A DNA stretch of 64,000 nucleotides, from the NCBI GenBank assembly GCA_034008185.1, contig CM067081.1:108571265-108635264 (forward strand), given 5' to 3'. The translations under genes were made by a program, and so were the position numbers. The notes under the pieces are model-generated. The model was given only the letters and a program-made list of their open reading frames with translations. It was not told the origin of the DNA and ran no database searches. This document shows positions 31,908 to 45,960 of the stretch, one piece after another. How positions within the stretch are numbered: the stretch's first letter is position 1; each line of letters begins with the position of its first letter. Source of the DNA: Gorsachius magnificus. Its lineage: Eukaryota > Chordata > Aves > Pelecaniformes > Ardeidae.

Positions 31908-33341
31908 GTAGCTGAGATGGGTATCGGCTGTCCTCCAACACACCTCGGACAAGAATCAAATGCCCCCAAACTGAACCTAAATAGCCCTCCTTGTCCATGG
32001 ATGAGTGTGGAGGTCCCAGTTGAGGCTAGTTAGGGTCATTAAGGCTTACTAGTGCACTTAAGGACTTGACAATTATTTTCTTCCTTTAACACTTCATTTC
32101 TTAATTTTGCTATCCTTAACTAATTATTTGAATATTCTTGTATATAACTTTGTGTTATGTAGATACTTGTAGACATCCAACATACGACTTGATTTCACTT
32201 CAGTAAGAATACTCCAAAGAACCAGCACGGTTTGTATCATAAGGTCTTAAAAAAATAGTTCACCGTATGGGATTTGTGTAGCATATACATTTCTAAAGTT
32301 GGAAATAAATCCACATAACTTATATCACTCAGTGTTTTAACCAATGAGACCATAAATGGAAATTGAAAACAACTTTTATGTTATTCGATGATTTTCTACT
32401 GATGTCATGCTCTTCTGTGAATTCCATAGGCTACCCAAAAGGACTATCTGTAAGTATCTAAGTACTGGATAGGTTTTAAAGCACTTTAAGAGATTTTTAA
32501 GTTTTACTTTTTCATGCATGTTTTCTCTTAATGCAATGAAAAAATATACAAAAACCATCAGGGCCTTTTAGTAACATCAGACCTAATTTCCTTTAATTAC
32601 TAAATTTAGCCCATGAATGTAAGTAAAAGTGAATTGTAAAACCATATAAATCTTACAATATGTCATTATATAGATGGATGTGTAGTCACAAGAAATGGCT
32701 AAAAATATGTTCAGGATGGAGAGATTTTATTTCAATTCCTCTTGAACTTCATCACAACAAAACAAACAGAATTCTTGTCTTGGGAATATAGCTCTGTCAT
32801 CTTCATCTATTTTGTGATCTATTTCCAGGTGATATAACTTGAAACTAATAGATCTTTATTACATTTTGTTTATGAATGTGTATCTATACACATACTCACA
32901 CACTTGCACAAATACACACACATATACTCTGAACCTGTCACTTTTAAAACCAGATTTCCCTTTATAAAATCTTTTTTCTTTACCATCTCACTTCTCCATC
33001 ATCAAAGTTCTCTACTATAGGAAAGATCCTTCATGTCTATTTTACTCATGTACTCTTTTTTTTTGCAGTCAGTGCAACTGCTTTTATGACCATGGTGCAG
33101 GCAAAACTTTTATGCTTCTGTAAAACTCTGATATGCAAAGAATAAGCTGTATTGTATTTCTGATATTCAACCATAAATCCCCATAGATTGCTTAAGAAAT
33201 TCTGTCTAAAGAAATGATGTTGTGATGGACTGAACTCATAGTAAATTGTGGTGCTGTATCTCTTTTACTGGAAGTAAAGAATTGGGTTTTTTTCCTTCTC
33301 AAATGCCTTCATTAGAGTTTTTGCTTCCGCATAGTGTTTGA
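31908..33341. other. AT-rich sequence, nothing recognised
   Basis: Includes an imperfect CA-rich microsatellite at about 32880-32930. No gene recognised. Confidence 0.5.
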
Positions 33342-33346
33342 GATTT

Positions 33347-34059
33347 TGTGACAGTGTGCTTCACCCCTACCCCCACCCCATACTTTATCTCCCATAACCC
33401 TGCTCAGGTGACAACCACCAGTGGTGGTCGGTCATAATGGATGTGTCTGGTCATGATGGCTATTGTGCAATGCGCCCATCTAATCACAGTGAAGAAACTA
33501 AAATCTGTGGCTGGTATGGAAATATGACTATGAGCCAATTACCTCACCCCCATAAATAGTGAGCAGCCCAAGAGCCCTTTGAGCTCTCCTGCACAGCAGT
33601 CAGCTGCATGTCAAGATCTCCCCTTGAGCAGGGATGCCTCTTAAGGTTAGTCCTCAAGGTTGAGAGATTCCTTGCCACAACAGATTCTGGGTAAGTGATT
33701 AATAGCATGATAAACTTTGAAATTTTAGCTAAGTGATATAAAGGATTGATTGTTCATGTATAATTCTTTAGACATAAACCATTGACCAAGTCTGGGATTA
33801 GGATTGCACCCAGCCACACCTAAATTCCTCTTTGAGAAGGAGTTAAGATAGCAAGGGAGTCCTTTCTGAACCTCATGACTGAACAGGAGGGTCTCCATGA
33901 CAGTTTTGTCTGACCCTGTCCTCTGTGCAGTAAATAATCAAGCGCATCTTGCCATCAAATCTTGTTAAACCACTATTGCATTTACAACTAAACCTTGTTA
34001 ACTCACTGGTTTACATCAATAAAGTATATTTTTGCTTCTATCTCACTCTGTCTGTGACA
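33347..34059 (+). mobile_element. probable solo LTR of an unassigned ERV family
   Basis: A 713-bp block begins TGTGACAGTG and ends CTGTCTGTGACA. It is flanked by GATTT (33342-33346) and CATTT (34060-34064), a 5-bp duplication with one mismatch. Internally it has a TATA-like CATAAATAGT at 33551, a GAGCTCTCCTGC motif a typical distance downstream near 33580, and AATAAA at 34018-34023 just before a T-rich end. It has no similarity that I can see to the TGTCCTGG family. No internal retroviral sequence adjoins it, so it would be a solo LTR. The call rests on architecture, not on a recognised family. Confidence 0.6.
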
Positions 34060-34064
34060 CATTT

Positions 34065-37000
34065 ATATCCTTTTTCCCTCAGTGCCTCATATTTTTCAAA
34101 CATTTTGGTCTATAGTGATTTAATATAAAAGACTTAATAGAAATGTAATCCAATTCAAAACACATGGCATAAGTCACAAGTCATGTATTCATAAATGCAA
34201 ATCAATGGATTTGTTAGCTAAATTCCACAGAAAATTCATTACTGTGTCATCTGATGGCTTAATGAGATCTAGCAATTGTCAGGATAGTTTTTCTTACCTC
34301 TGTGAGGACTAAAATGAATCTAATGTGAGATTTTACTGTTCTGTACACAGAATGACTGAGATGGAGAACTAAAATTCTCTTAATTTTCCAGAGCTTTTCA
34401 GTTTCTAGTGCCATTTATATTTTAAAGACCAAGAGCATGTTGTACCTACTGTACATAGTTGTTTTGATGTTTGGGCACTCCAGAATGGAACCACCCAGGA
34501 ACAGTAATGACATGTCAGTCGTATTACCTGTTAGAAAGCATGAGAGATTTTTGCAGGTCTTTGCTGCAGTTTGGAACTTATCAACCATAAGTTAAATAGG
34601 GAGAGTAATAGAAATTTGTCTAGACCATATTTACTTCATTTGCAGTATAAGACACCAATGCACTGACCTTCAGAAGTCCTGATCATGCAATTTTTACTAG
34701 ACCTGTTCAGGCACATCATAACCTTTGAATAGCAGACTCCAAATGTAGAATGCAAAAAGACAAAATTACTGGAAGCTTTGTAGACATACATGAACTTAGT
34801 GAGCACCTAATAGTCACATAGACAATAAGCATAGTACTGTCACAGCAACTGTTACCTTTCTGTTTTCTGAAAAATCAGAACATCTGTAAAAGAAATAGAT
34901 TAATAAATGAGTTAAGCTTTAACAACTATATAATAAAAATAATTTTCTGCTTTAGAGTACATAGTCACTCGAGTCTTGATTAGATTTTTGAATTAGAGGT
35001 ACTGTATTAATCAGAATGGCCTATTTAGAAAAGAATTAGAGTTTGTTAACATTAGAAATTAGATATTCTTCATAATTCAATATGCATAAGGATCATCGCT
35101 GCATACTAAAACTCTCAAAAATAGGGGATTACAAGATAAATAATTTTAAGAGTTTTTTATAAACGCTTTTCTATAAAGATTTGTGAGCGCTAATATAAAA
35201 TGAAGGCTTCATTTAACTGAAGGAGAGAAAGGAATTTTTGGGTATGTGACTTTGTACAACAAGCCTATCCCAGTAGGACAGTGATTTCCTTAAAAACTTC
35301 ACTTCAACATTTATCTTATCATCATAAATTGTTATTTGGTGAAATACAATGTATATCAATTACAGGTGAGAGCACCACAATAGAAAGAAAAATATTCTTT
35401 GTACAAAGGAAGGAAAACGACCACTGTACTGGCTCAGTATGTGTAATTTTTTTTGCTATTGCTTCATAGTTGTTCTGCTGTTGCAGGAAGATCTTCCTTT
35501 CTAGCTTTCATAACACTATCTGTATTTGGAGACTGGTATTTTCTGTCTAGCAAAAAATAAAAACAGACATGGGTACAGTGAGTGAGAGCTTCTTGTAAGG
35601 ATATACTCAGGCTTTTATTCTTGCCCATAAACTATAACTTCTGAGCAAATGGATCTTTCCTTTGACAGGTTTATTTAATTATTTGCATAGCCTCTAAAAT
35701 GATTAGTCAAATATGCCTTTTGTTGTCCTTTGGAATGGAAAATGGGATATATAAACACCTATTAAGCTTCAAAAACTAAAGAAAGACTGTGGTAATTGTT
35801 GCTTATTTTCCTGTTTTTTCACAAAATTACTGAAAAGTGATCTTGTGGTAATCGTTCTCAGAGGAGAAGTTTCTGAATCTATTGTCCTTCCATTAAAAAC
35901 AAAAAGGTTTGTCTATGTAATGGGAAAAAAATGTCATAAATTTTCCTGAGATGAGTCTGCTACCAACTAATTTAGATGCAAAACCAAAACCTTGCCATTA
36001 AAAGTCATCTTGAGGAATATATTGAAAGTAACCAGTTTTAGGCAAACAATTCAGAGAAGTTACTGTACTGATATTAGTGGTATTAGAACTATTGGTAAAA
36101 AGACAGTTGCTAAGAGTAAGTCTTAACAACAGTCTCGACAATCTATGTTCATTTGATCTTATTGCTGCATAGTCAGTTCTGCCAGACCTAGTTCATTGAT
36201 GAGGTGCACTGCATCTTCAGGGTTCCACTAATATCTTTTTGGGTCTTTGAGAAAGATGTTTGGTATCATGAACGTTGTTTATGATATACTGACAGAGTAA
36301 TGTAGAAACTCAGACTTGCAAAATAGAAGGGAGATTCCATGTGAAATTTGAGGGGGGAAAAAATGTTAGAGGATAGAAAAGAGGCCAAAGTGAAAATAAA
36401 TAAAAGCTTTACTTTTACTTAAAATTCAGGAGCTTTGATTTTGATGCAGAACATAAACAGTGTAGTAAAAACTGACAGAAAATCCAGTGATATTAGAATA
36501 CAAACACAAATTGCTTCTTTTTCCTTGTATGCATGTAGAAAAGGGGAAAATAAATAAAAGCTTTAAGTTGCACAAACTGCTATCAGCAAATTATATAATA
36601 TGATAAAACTTAAAAAGAGGGTCAGGAAGAAGTAAGTTGTCTGTTCTGGCATATTTACAGTGGGAAACACAACAATAGAAGATACTCCAATGGCAAGTTA
36701 GCTAACGAGCAAGCAGTCTTTACAGTTAGAATAGATTGATTAATATGAACTAGATCTGCTGACCTTATTCATACTCACTGTGACCTATTTCTTTTGAATT
36801 AAATGCTCTTTATAGCACAGGTGTCAGTATGTAGCCTACTTAATTTATGTTTTGAGGACACAGATTTAACAGATGTCAAATATTTTCTATGACTTGCAAC
36901 TATGTAAGAGAACAGGGTATACAGAATCTCTTAGAAATTAAACCCTAATAATGTAAATGTGTCACTGTGTTTTGCAAAATAGTGTGTGTGTGTGTGTGGT

Positions 37001-39825
37001 CTCTACAAAACTAACATTAAAAAAATGAACAGCTTTATATTGTACCTCAGAGCTGTCAAACAGATTTTGTCCTCTTGAACTCAGAAATAAAAGATGATTC
37101 CAAACCCTTTTGAAAAGTCCTCTGATAAATTTTGGGTTATTTAGATACCCTAACCATCTCAAATTGATCAGCTGTCAGTTTTCTTTCATCCTTGATTTTT
37201 CAGATTACTAACTGTTACATTATTCTGAGGATTTTTTTTGTTTGTTCTGTTTTATGACAAGAAACTGGCTTTGCCTGGAATTCATGAAAACTACCTTGTA
37301 TGTTGTGCAACATATTTGTAACAGGAATGGAAATCAGATATGGTGATTCTTGTTAAGACTGACATAAAAGTTGTTTTATTAATAAATGTAATTTTTTAAC
37401 AACAAGCAACAACAAAAAAATCAATTCTGATTTAAAATCTTCTTTGCCCTTTAAGAAAATTAAAAGCATTATCCTGTAATAGAAGGATTAAGAACCCTTG
37501 GTCATGACATATAGAACAACTGCATGGAGACTAGCTTGCAGACAGAAGAAGACAGGAAAAAATAAAGTTAGAAAAAACATATTCCACATAAAATTTCTTT
37601 TTATATGACTAGAAAATATATTGTGTTCTTCCACCAGAAAATGAATATGTTCGATTTAGCTGACATGGTCCATTTCCTTTGATAGGGAAATGGACATTGA
37701 TTAATTCAGCTTTTTTTGCTCCAGAACATATGTTGTTCCTGGCTGATCTCTGTCATGAAAGAAGCACAGAATGTGTCTTCATCCTCAGAGGATACTTAAA
37801 ATGGCTGTGGAAATGTTGAATTGTAACTGGTTTGATGTCTGACTGTGGAAGACAGGAGAGAAATACCACGTGTGAACTGACTGCTCCTGTTGTGAATGCT
37901 TTCATGTTTTCTTTTCCTTTACCCTCAATTTCTTTTTACGATCTCACTTAGTGCCTGCAATGCAAAATGGATAATCTTAATTAGAAGAAAATTGCTGTTT
38001 CTATTAACAACAACAAAACCCCCAACCCAAACCCTCCCAAAACTTTCTATCTATCTTTTCAATCTAAAGACAATTGAAACTAATGGAAAGAGACCCATTG
38101 TGGACTGAGAATTTAAATAAAGGATAGAAAGGTAAAGGTGAGACTCACTTAAACCATAGTAGCATACTATAAGGAAAAAGTAAAGATGAAAACAATATAA
38201 AAAAACATAAAAATAATGCTATAAGGGATTATTAAAATGAAATTAAACTACAAGAAGAAACTGGTGTTGCCATAGGTATTTTCACTGGATGTTGTTGGAT
38301 GCATGCCTATTGAGACAAAAAAGATGTATTTTACTTCTGAGAAGATAGGCTAAATAAGAAATGTTAAACTTGGTGAAAATAGTATGGTCAGGATCAAACT
38401 TATTTCCTCTATTCATCTATGCATTGTGACTGTGCACTGTTTTAACACAAGTACACACTGTCCAGGATAGGCAGTAGGCAATAGAAACTACAGATGCAAC
38501 TGGGTAGAGCATATGGCTCCTCTGATACAAAAGTAGACCTCATAAATGGCTACAGCCACTAGTTGAGAGAAGGACCATGAATATTTGGATAAGGGGAAGG
38601 ACGATGGGTGTGACAGCACATAGAAATACATTCCCCAGAGAAAGATATTTGAGGAAGATATTTGTGAGAAAAGGAAAGTATCTGTAAACCTTGGCAGAGA
38701 CAGGAACTTTGGGGGATCTTTTGATAGTAGGCTGAAACGGCTCAGTCAGTTTCTGTCCCCATTGTTCCTTGCCAAATGTTAACCTGTGAACAGAAATTAA
38801 AGAAAAACCTGCTTCGCTCTTTCCCAAACCATGTTTCCTGTGATACTGATATACAAATCAGGATGACAGGAGTTATGATCATAACTTAAAAGGGCTGTGA
38901 TCTGTCATGAGTGATTTTATTTTCCTACATCTATTATTGTCTTCAGATGTTCTTACTTATCAAATACTTATGGAAATTCTCTATTAAGTTCACACCTAAA
39001 TGGCTAGCTGACAAAATTTAACTTTTTTCTTTCTTGCCGCCTCATTCTAAGTTACACAGTCACATTTTATTTTTTTATTTTTCTCCATAAACCATGCCTC
39101 TCTTGAATTCCATTGCTGCCCTCAGAATTAATTTAGTCTGTTCATTTTTTACTTCTGAGCAATGATCATAGACACATGGGTGCTGAGTTTTATCATGGTC
39201 ATGTAAAAAGACCACTCTCCTATTTCAGTGTGCAGTTCATCTAAAAATGCAAATCACAGAACAGCTGGTCTCATCTCCAGCCTCTCTGTTTTAGCCCCTT
39301 TTTGAATATTGCTTTGCAGATGCTATGTGTTGTTAACTACAAGTCATTTTTACTCCTTTAAGGGTTGTGTTTTCATGGAACACTGGCAAGACAATTCAAA
39401 AATGAACAAATCAAAGTAATAATGCTGCTGTTTAATTACATATCTAATTAAATGAGAAATTAATTTGCAGGATTGAAATTGACTTTTCAAGCCTTAAAAA
39501 AAAAACAAACCCAAAACCAAAACCCAAACAAAATAATAAAGCTCTCTGAGCCTGACAAATTCTGTTTCAGTTTCCTGGTTTACACAAAGTATAAGGAGTA
39601 GTATATATTTGGAAACAGAAATTCATACCTGGAGGCAGATATTCACAACAGTCTCATCAATATTTAAAGTAGGTTCTTAGCTTCCTTTCCTTCTTTTGCT
39701 TAGTAATATCCCAGGGAATCAACCTTACCTTACATTGCAGAAAACAGTGACATTCTGAATAAGGTTGGATAACAATGTTTCACTTAGAATAAGCCCTTTT
39801 GTTTCAGTTCTGGAAAAACCCACAG
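34065..39825. other. AT-rich sequence, nothing recognised
   Basis: Contains a short TG microsatellite at 36982-36998 and an A/C-rich low-complexity tract near 38010-38045. No gene or transposable element recognised. Confidence 0.5.
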
Positions 39826-39892
39826 CAGGGTGATTGGAATAGATGATCTTTAAAGGTCCCTTCCAACCCAACCCACTCTATGATTCTGTGTT
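39826..39892 (+). mobile_element. CR1 3'-end remnant
   Basis: GATGATCTTTAAAGGTCCC followed by TTCCAACCCAACCCACTCTATGATTCTGTG is the CR1 3' terminus, plus strand, about 65 bases long. Confidence 0.85.
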
Positions 39893-40255
39893 TAGTAGAG
39901 AAAGGGAGGGATCTAGATAACTCAGGGAGCAACAATCATGGGAAAATAGTTAGATTAGGTGATAAAAGGAACTGGATGTGAGCAAACAGGTTGTTGGCTA
40001 AGTCACTCTTCTGGCTAAGTCCTGTGCCTGATCAGTGTAGTCTGTCCTATCCTGTCATTAAACTCCATTTCTAACTATTTCCCTGAATGAGGGGCTTTCC
40101 ATTCTGTGGGTATGTGTGTGCATGGTAGCAACCAGAGTTGGACTGTGGGTCCCACATGTGTGTGGTGTCAGCAACTGGTATGAGTGAAGGCATTCATGTC
40201 TGTGTGTTTACCAGCCAGTATCAAGCCAGGCCTGCTGGGGCAAAATTGAAGTGGC
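39893..40255 (+). repeat. possible LTR-type repeat remnant
   Basis: Has a GATAAAAGGAA TATA-like box near 39960, an ATTAAA signal near 40058 followed by a CT-rich end (TATTTCCCTGAATGAGGGGC), then a TG-rich segment. This order resembles an LTR end followed by internal sequence, and the wording is reminiscent of repeats seen in many bird genomes. No duplication or second LTR was found, so the assignment is weak. Confidence 0.35.
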
Positions 40256-40702
40256 TTGGGAGGCAGCTATGAGTGTGTCTCTGGGAATGAGATGGCTGAA
40301 GCAATGATCTGCTGGAGGGACCAGAAGGTTCAGGCTATTTGCCAGAGAGACTACCAAGTCTGGGGAGACCCATTTGATGTGTGTGCCTCTCTCTTCAGGA
40401 AGCAACTGGAGGCAAGAGGATTCAAGGGCCAGTCACTGGGTAGACTGAGTTACTGGAAGGATCCAATCCATATTCTGAAAGCAGCAGTGGCAAAACCATA
40501 CTTACTGGGCTATGAACTGCACTGCTTTCAGGCTATAAACTGGTTTGAGGCGCAAATTGGTTTGTATGCCACCTTTCAGCTAGCATATATCAAAGTTCAT
40601 TCTGCATGTGATGTGTATTTGCATTGTTTACCTGTATGTGGTTTTATTCCCTTAAAGATTTTAAATTCTCTCAGACTAGTACACCCATTAATAGGAAAAT
40701 AA
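40256..40702 (+). pseudogene. 148-codon ORF, unidentified, possibly repeat-derived
   Basis: An open frame starting at a non-ATG codon. The first internal ATG gives MAEAMICWRDQKVQAIC and the frame ends at 40702. The first 75 residues are charged and look protein-like (RDYQVWGDPFDVCASLF, RKQLEARGFKGQSLG), while the second half is Leu- and Tyr-rich and less convincing. It follows the LTR-like remnant directly, so an origin as a degraded retroviral internal region is possible. No known motif (capsid MHR, zinc knuckle, protease) is visible. Chance is not excluded. Confidence 0.25.
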
Positions 40703-43700
40703 GTTAGCCTTCTTTAAGGGAATGAAATGACATGTAAAAGAATGCAAGGGCTTTCCAGTTCCTAGAAATTAGATTTGTTTGGGTATTGTGTCTTGAACAG
40801 CTAATAATTTACCTGCCCATTGTTCTACAATGATAAATAGGGTAAGTCAGCTCATGTTATGTAAACATAAACCCAGAAAAATATCAGAGAGACAAATGGA
40901 GTCACACTGATTTGGTATCAGGATGAGGGCCAAAGTATACAAGCAAGACCAGTTACAAGAGTTTAGCTATGCTACTAACAGTGAATATAAAATTTAAAGG
41001 ATCAGAAATTACATTTTTGTATGTGCACAGTATCTGATATGAACTTACTTATCATGTCAAGATGTAACTTCATCTGTTATTAATTGTAGTGTCAGAACTC
41101 TAACATATGCATAGCTAATGCTTTGAATTTGCAATTTTATGAAAATCTAAAGTCTGATGTATGTAAATATAAATACAGAAAACAATACAGCAAGTAAAAT
41201 TCATAGAAATGTTATTGGTTTAATATAACTGCATTGAAAATATGCTACTATGATTTTAAAATTAAAAAAAAAAAAAAGAAAAGTCTTTGTCTGCAGCAAT
41301 ATACTGAATGTCTCATACAGAGGCATTTGATCTGGCAGAAGACAAATGGACACAAAGATTTTATTTTTTACTGGTCCAAGACAAAGATTTCTGGCTGCAG
41401 GCATAGTAGTCCATTGGTAATTTCACACCATGCTGTGTTTACACATAAATTTCTAGCTTTGCCTCCTTCGACTGTTTTATGAGAATTCTTCTATGTTCTA
41501 TCTTGCAAATATATGTAAAACCAATACACTGAAAAAAGATGGACTATGCAAACTGATTCTGGTATTACCTTTTATTACTTTGAAGAATAGACACAAGTCA
41601 TGCAAACCCATAGAGACTCCTGAAGCTTCCACCATCAGCCAGATGGCTGCATTGCTATTACTCACTCATCTCTTCTAAAGCAGATGTGGTCTCAGAGGCT
41701 CAAAGATTCAATCATTATTCAGCAAGTTGTGAATGTCTTGTGGGTGCTTCAGGTTTTTTTGTAGTCCCCCTGAAATAGCTAGCTTTAAAAATAAACCAGG
41801 CTCATGGCAAATCTAATTAGTAATCTAAATAGTGAAATAGTAATAGGAAAAATAACTGAAGCATCCTAAATAAATAGAGTACCAAAAGTACCATGAAGCT
41901 ACATTATGTTCTTGTCACATTAGACAATGAACATACTTCTTTGTCAAAGGTGTTTTGTTTATCTCCACTCAAAACTAAACTAGTATCTTTTGAAAAGACA
42001 TGCAATATTACTTGCTGTTAAAATGAGCTCTAAAGGGGAAAAAAAACCCCAACAAATCATCAATGACAACATCATATTGTGTACACTTCATAGAGAGCTG
42101 TATTCTGGACTGTTAAATCAGACTGGACTACCTTTATTTTACGGTGAGTTTCTCTGTCTCGGAACCTGTGTCTGAAGTAACTGTCAACATCTGCCTCTAC
42201 ACTCAAGCCCCCTCATTATCCCCAAATAAATGGTAGCAGGCAGATTCACACACAGAGATAACAGGAGCGCAGCAGCTTTTACAGAGAGCTCTGACACGGT
42301 AACGTTGTCAGAATCCAAATTTAATCAACAGTGCCACCAAGTGGTTATACAGCACCAGGCGTTACAGCTCGCACGTAAAAATGATTGAATGACTAAAAAT
42401 CCGTTTGTATTTTGAGACTGATGTCTTACTAACAGAACAATAGAAGTTACTGTACGTGAGTTGTTAAATTTAACGGAAAAGTAATACAAATGTCTCCACA
42501 GCAATATGTTGCCTGTTATAAATTTTCTGTAATTACTCATCTATCTTGAAGACTTAGTAATCCTGAAATTCCAATGAAAAAACGTATATTTTTTAGTACA
42601 TTCCAGGGAAAGGCTCATAAAACACACTGAATTTTTAGGAATAATGTTATCCTTCACCAACCTGTTAGCTCTATGCTACTTCTTTTTTTTTATGTAAAGC
42701 ATACAGGAGATTAGTAAGGACAATGCTGTTCTTAAAACAACAGCCTCTAATCCAGTAATTTTTTAGGAAGAGTCTTTGTTCTAGTCTCAGAATATTTGCT
42801 GGTACTGCTTTAAATGACTTTTTTTAGCATGATAGACAGCCACAAGGAAATATTAAATATATATCTATGAAAACAGAATTTCTTTTCAAGTAATAGAGAA
42901 ACCTATTATATTTCACACAGACCACAGTCCATGTAGGCAGCCTGGAAATATTCTGTCCCATGTTTTCATATCTAAGATGTAAGGAAGCAACAGCAACATC
43001 TCTCAAGAGGAGGTAGGAGTGAAGCTGTAGTCTTAGAAAAGGGACAATAAGATCATTAGAATAAAAACCATTGACAGTTTAAAATAAGCAAAAGTGCCTT
43101 TGCAGTCCACCCTGTGCTACCTGGAGAATTTGAGGAAGGAGATAAGCTAACAAGCTAACATCTGCACCAATGTACTTAAGCCACTTTGAATCTGACAGCA
43201 CACTGGAGGATGACACCCATGTGACCACATTTCAGTGGCAAATCATGGTGCAAATAATGACTTTTATTCTGTCATGTATTTTCCACAAATCAGCTGCATC
43301 TAAATCATGAGTGTAAATTTTGCATTATATAATCCACAGCTGCACTACACCAAAACCCATCAAGCCAGCTTGGGCCACAGCCGAATGGTAGAAGGTGCTG
43401 AGATATCCTTCTGTTAAGTTTCACAGACTTCAGTCCCTTCTCCTGTCATGCAGAAGCAACAGACATCTTCTTGGTTTTCTGTCTCCTGTCCAAGGTAGCA
43501 TTTGCCTCAAACATGCTACTGCTATTTAGGTAAGCCCCACAGCTTGCCAGGGAGCAGCAAGAGCAAGCTCCTCTGCAAGAGAAAGGGGCAGATATGTACG
43601 GGGGCAAGAACATCAGCCTAACAAGACCTAGCAGAGGAAGGAAGAGCTTCCTTTGCTCAGGTTTTTCTAGCTTTTTCATTCAAGACCACCAGCTGTGCTG

Positions 43701-45812
43701 CCTCTAAGTTGGCCTGATCCCAGGCAGCCAAACCTCCAGGAGGTGGGATGTGCTCAGGGCCCTGGTACAGTTATCCATGCTATGAGCATCACTATAATAC
43801 TGGTATTGAATGGGATTGCTCAGAACTGTGAGACAGCCACCTCATGCCATGGAAGAATTTAAGCAAAGGACTTAAAAGTGTTAAAAGATCCAATAGTTCT
43901 GTTTCCTTTCTTAAATCTATTAAACTAGATAATAAGCCAGTTAATAAGCTATATGATACCAGCTGTAGCACTGTAATTTGTGAACTGCATGGTATACCAC
44001 TTTGTGAATAGTCAGCAAAAAAGGTCCACATTGCATGACTAGATGGAAAGCATACTAAGCTAAACCCATTGCTGATATGACACTACTGATTACGATTCAT
44101 AAAGAGCAGTGTTTTGGTGAGAGGTGTACACAGCTCGGTGTTCTGGTGCCTTGACTTGAAAGAAAGGTGGGGAATGCATAAATACATACAGTACAACCAA
44201 ATTATTGCCCAATTAAAAGATATGGTAGAACCACATGTATTACTTCCACATACTCTATGGTGAGCATTCCCAAACCAGAAATACCCTTAAAGTACAGCAT
44301 GGGGCTAAATAAAATTTCTGCACATAAATGAACAACAAAATAAATCAAAACACAATTCTGAAAGTGATTTTTGTTAAATACCCAAGAAAAAAAGCCTTTA
44401 CAATGAAGTTCATCAACCACTGAACAGCCTTAACATGATCCATTATGATATACTGTTACACAATCCATTAAAGTCTTAAACAGGGCGGTGTGACATATGA
44501 ATGGGTTTTTCCTAAACCCCAGGCTGTCCTATTTGTAAACAATGATAGGAACAGCTCTGAGCCTTTCTTTGCAGATTGTGGGTTCGAGAGCCAAAGAGGG
44601 GTAGAATACAATTGAAAGAAAAAGAGATTAAATTGATTTGATCAAATAATCTACAAGTTAGTTTAGACTAAATTAAAATTGAAGAAAAAAATATTATCAG
44701 AGCTGTTATGCTGGAATTCAAATACCAATTCTCAATACGCAAGGCAGAACTTTCCTTACATAATTTATCCTTTCTCTACAATAAGACTGGAATGATTCCA
44801 AATAATGGGATTATTTTTTTCTGGTCATGGAGCTAGTTATGGGAAATTCATCCAGTTTTTCAGAGCATAATTGGCTTGTACTATTAAACATTGATCTTAA
44901 TTTAAAAAACCAAAAACCAACCAAACAAAAAACAAAACAAAACAAAAACCAAACTATCCTTGTTGTATAAAATTAATAGAAAAGGTTCCAGCAGGTAATA
45001 GGTATAATGATAAAGTGGGGAAAAAAATCAGTTACTTTGAAAAACATGCCAAACTATAGTCTCTATATACAGATAAAGAGAAGGGACAGAAAACTGGCCT
45101 GACAATGGATGTGATAGTTGTCTTCTTATTCAGCAGTAAGAATCAAAAAATGTGCCAAAAGATAGACTAATGTAGTCAGCAGGCAATGTGAGAAAAAGTT
45201 CATGGATAGATGAACAGTAAATAACTATATAACCCATCTTTCAAGAAGAGTATGCTGGACAAGGATATTTGCAATATCTCTGAGAAAATGAACTTTGAAT
45301 AACCAGGAACTTGTGTACTGAGCAGAACAGAGCAGAATTGCTTGTATAGCTCTGTTATAATCCTTGAGAAATTAAGTATTGTAGAAACTCTTGTGTTAGC
45401 TATTTAAAAACAGAGTCAGAGAACTAGCCTATACCTAAACCAGGCAGATAATCTTTTTGCTCCATGCACTGATTCTGAAATAGATAGCTTACTAATAAAG
45501 GCAGGACTGGAATGATCCTCCCCAAGTACATGCTTTCAGAGTACTCAGAAACCAGGACCATAGATACACTTAACAGTGTTTTAACCTTTCTTTAGATGTA
45601 CCTTTTGAGGAGATAAAAAGGTGAAGAAAGATTTTCAGTCTAATTCCAAAATAGCCATAAAAAGAAAAAAATCCTCCAGTGTTGGTACTTCAATGTATCC
45701 TTCAAAAAAGACTGACTTCTGTGAAAGCCTGCTTTCTGTCAGGTAGCTCAGAGTCTACTCTTACAAGTTCTCTAAAAACTTGCCTAGTGGCTATCCTATT
45801 CTTTTAGAAAAA
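40703..45812. other. AT-rich sequence, nothing recognised
   Basis: Contains A-rich tracts near 41263-41281 and an A/C-rich tract at about 44901-44952. Short frames on both strands show no domain. Confidence 0.5.
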
Positions 45813-45960
45813 ATATCATAGAATCATAGAATCATTTACATTGGAAAAGACCTTTAAGATCTCTAAGTCCAACTGTTAACCTAGCACTGCGAAGTCCACC
45901 ACTAAACCATGTACCTAAGCAACAACTCCACACATCTTTTAAATACTTCCAGGGATAGTA
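45813..45960 (-). mobile_element. CR1 3' fragment, minus strand, of an inverted pair
   Basis: Plus strand ATCATAGAATCATAGAATCA at 45815 is the reverse of the CR1 terminal repeat. It is followed by TGGAAAAGACCTTTAAGATC and ends at CTTCCAGGGATAGT, the usual reversed CR1 3' untranslated region. It stops abruptly where the plus-strand copy begins. Confidence 0.9.

Noticed and set aside
36982..36998. TG microsatellite
   Set aside because: Too short to be notable; ordinary simple repeat.
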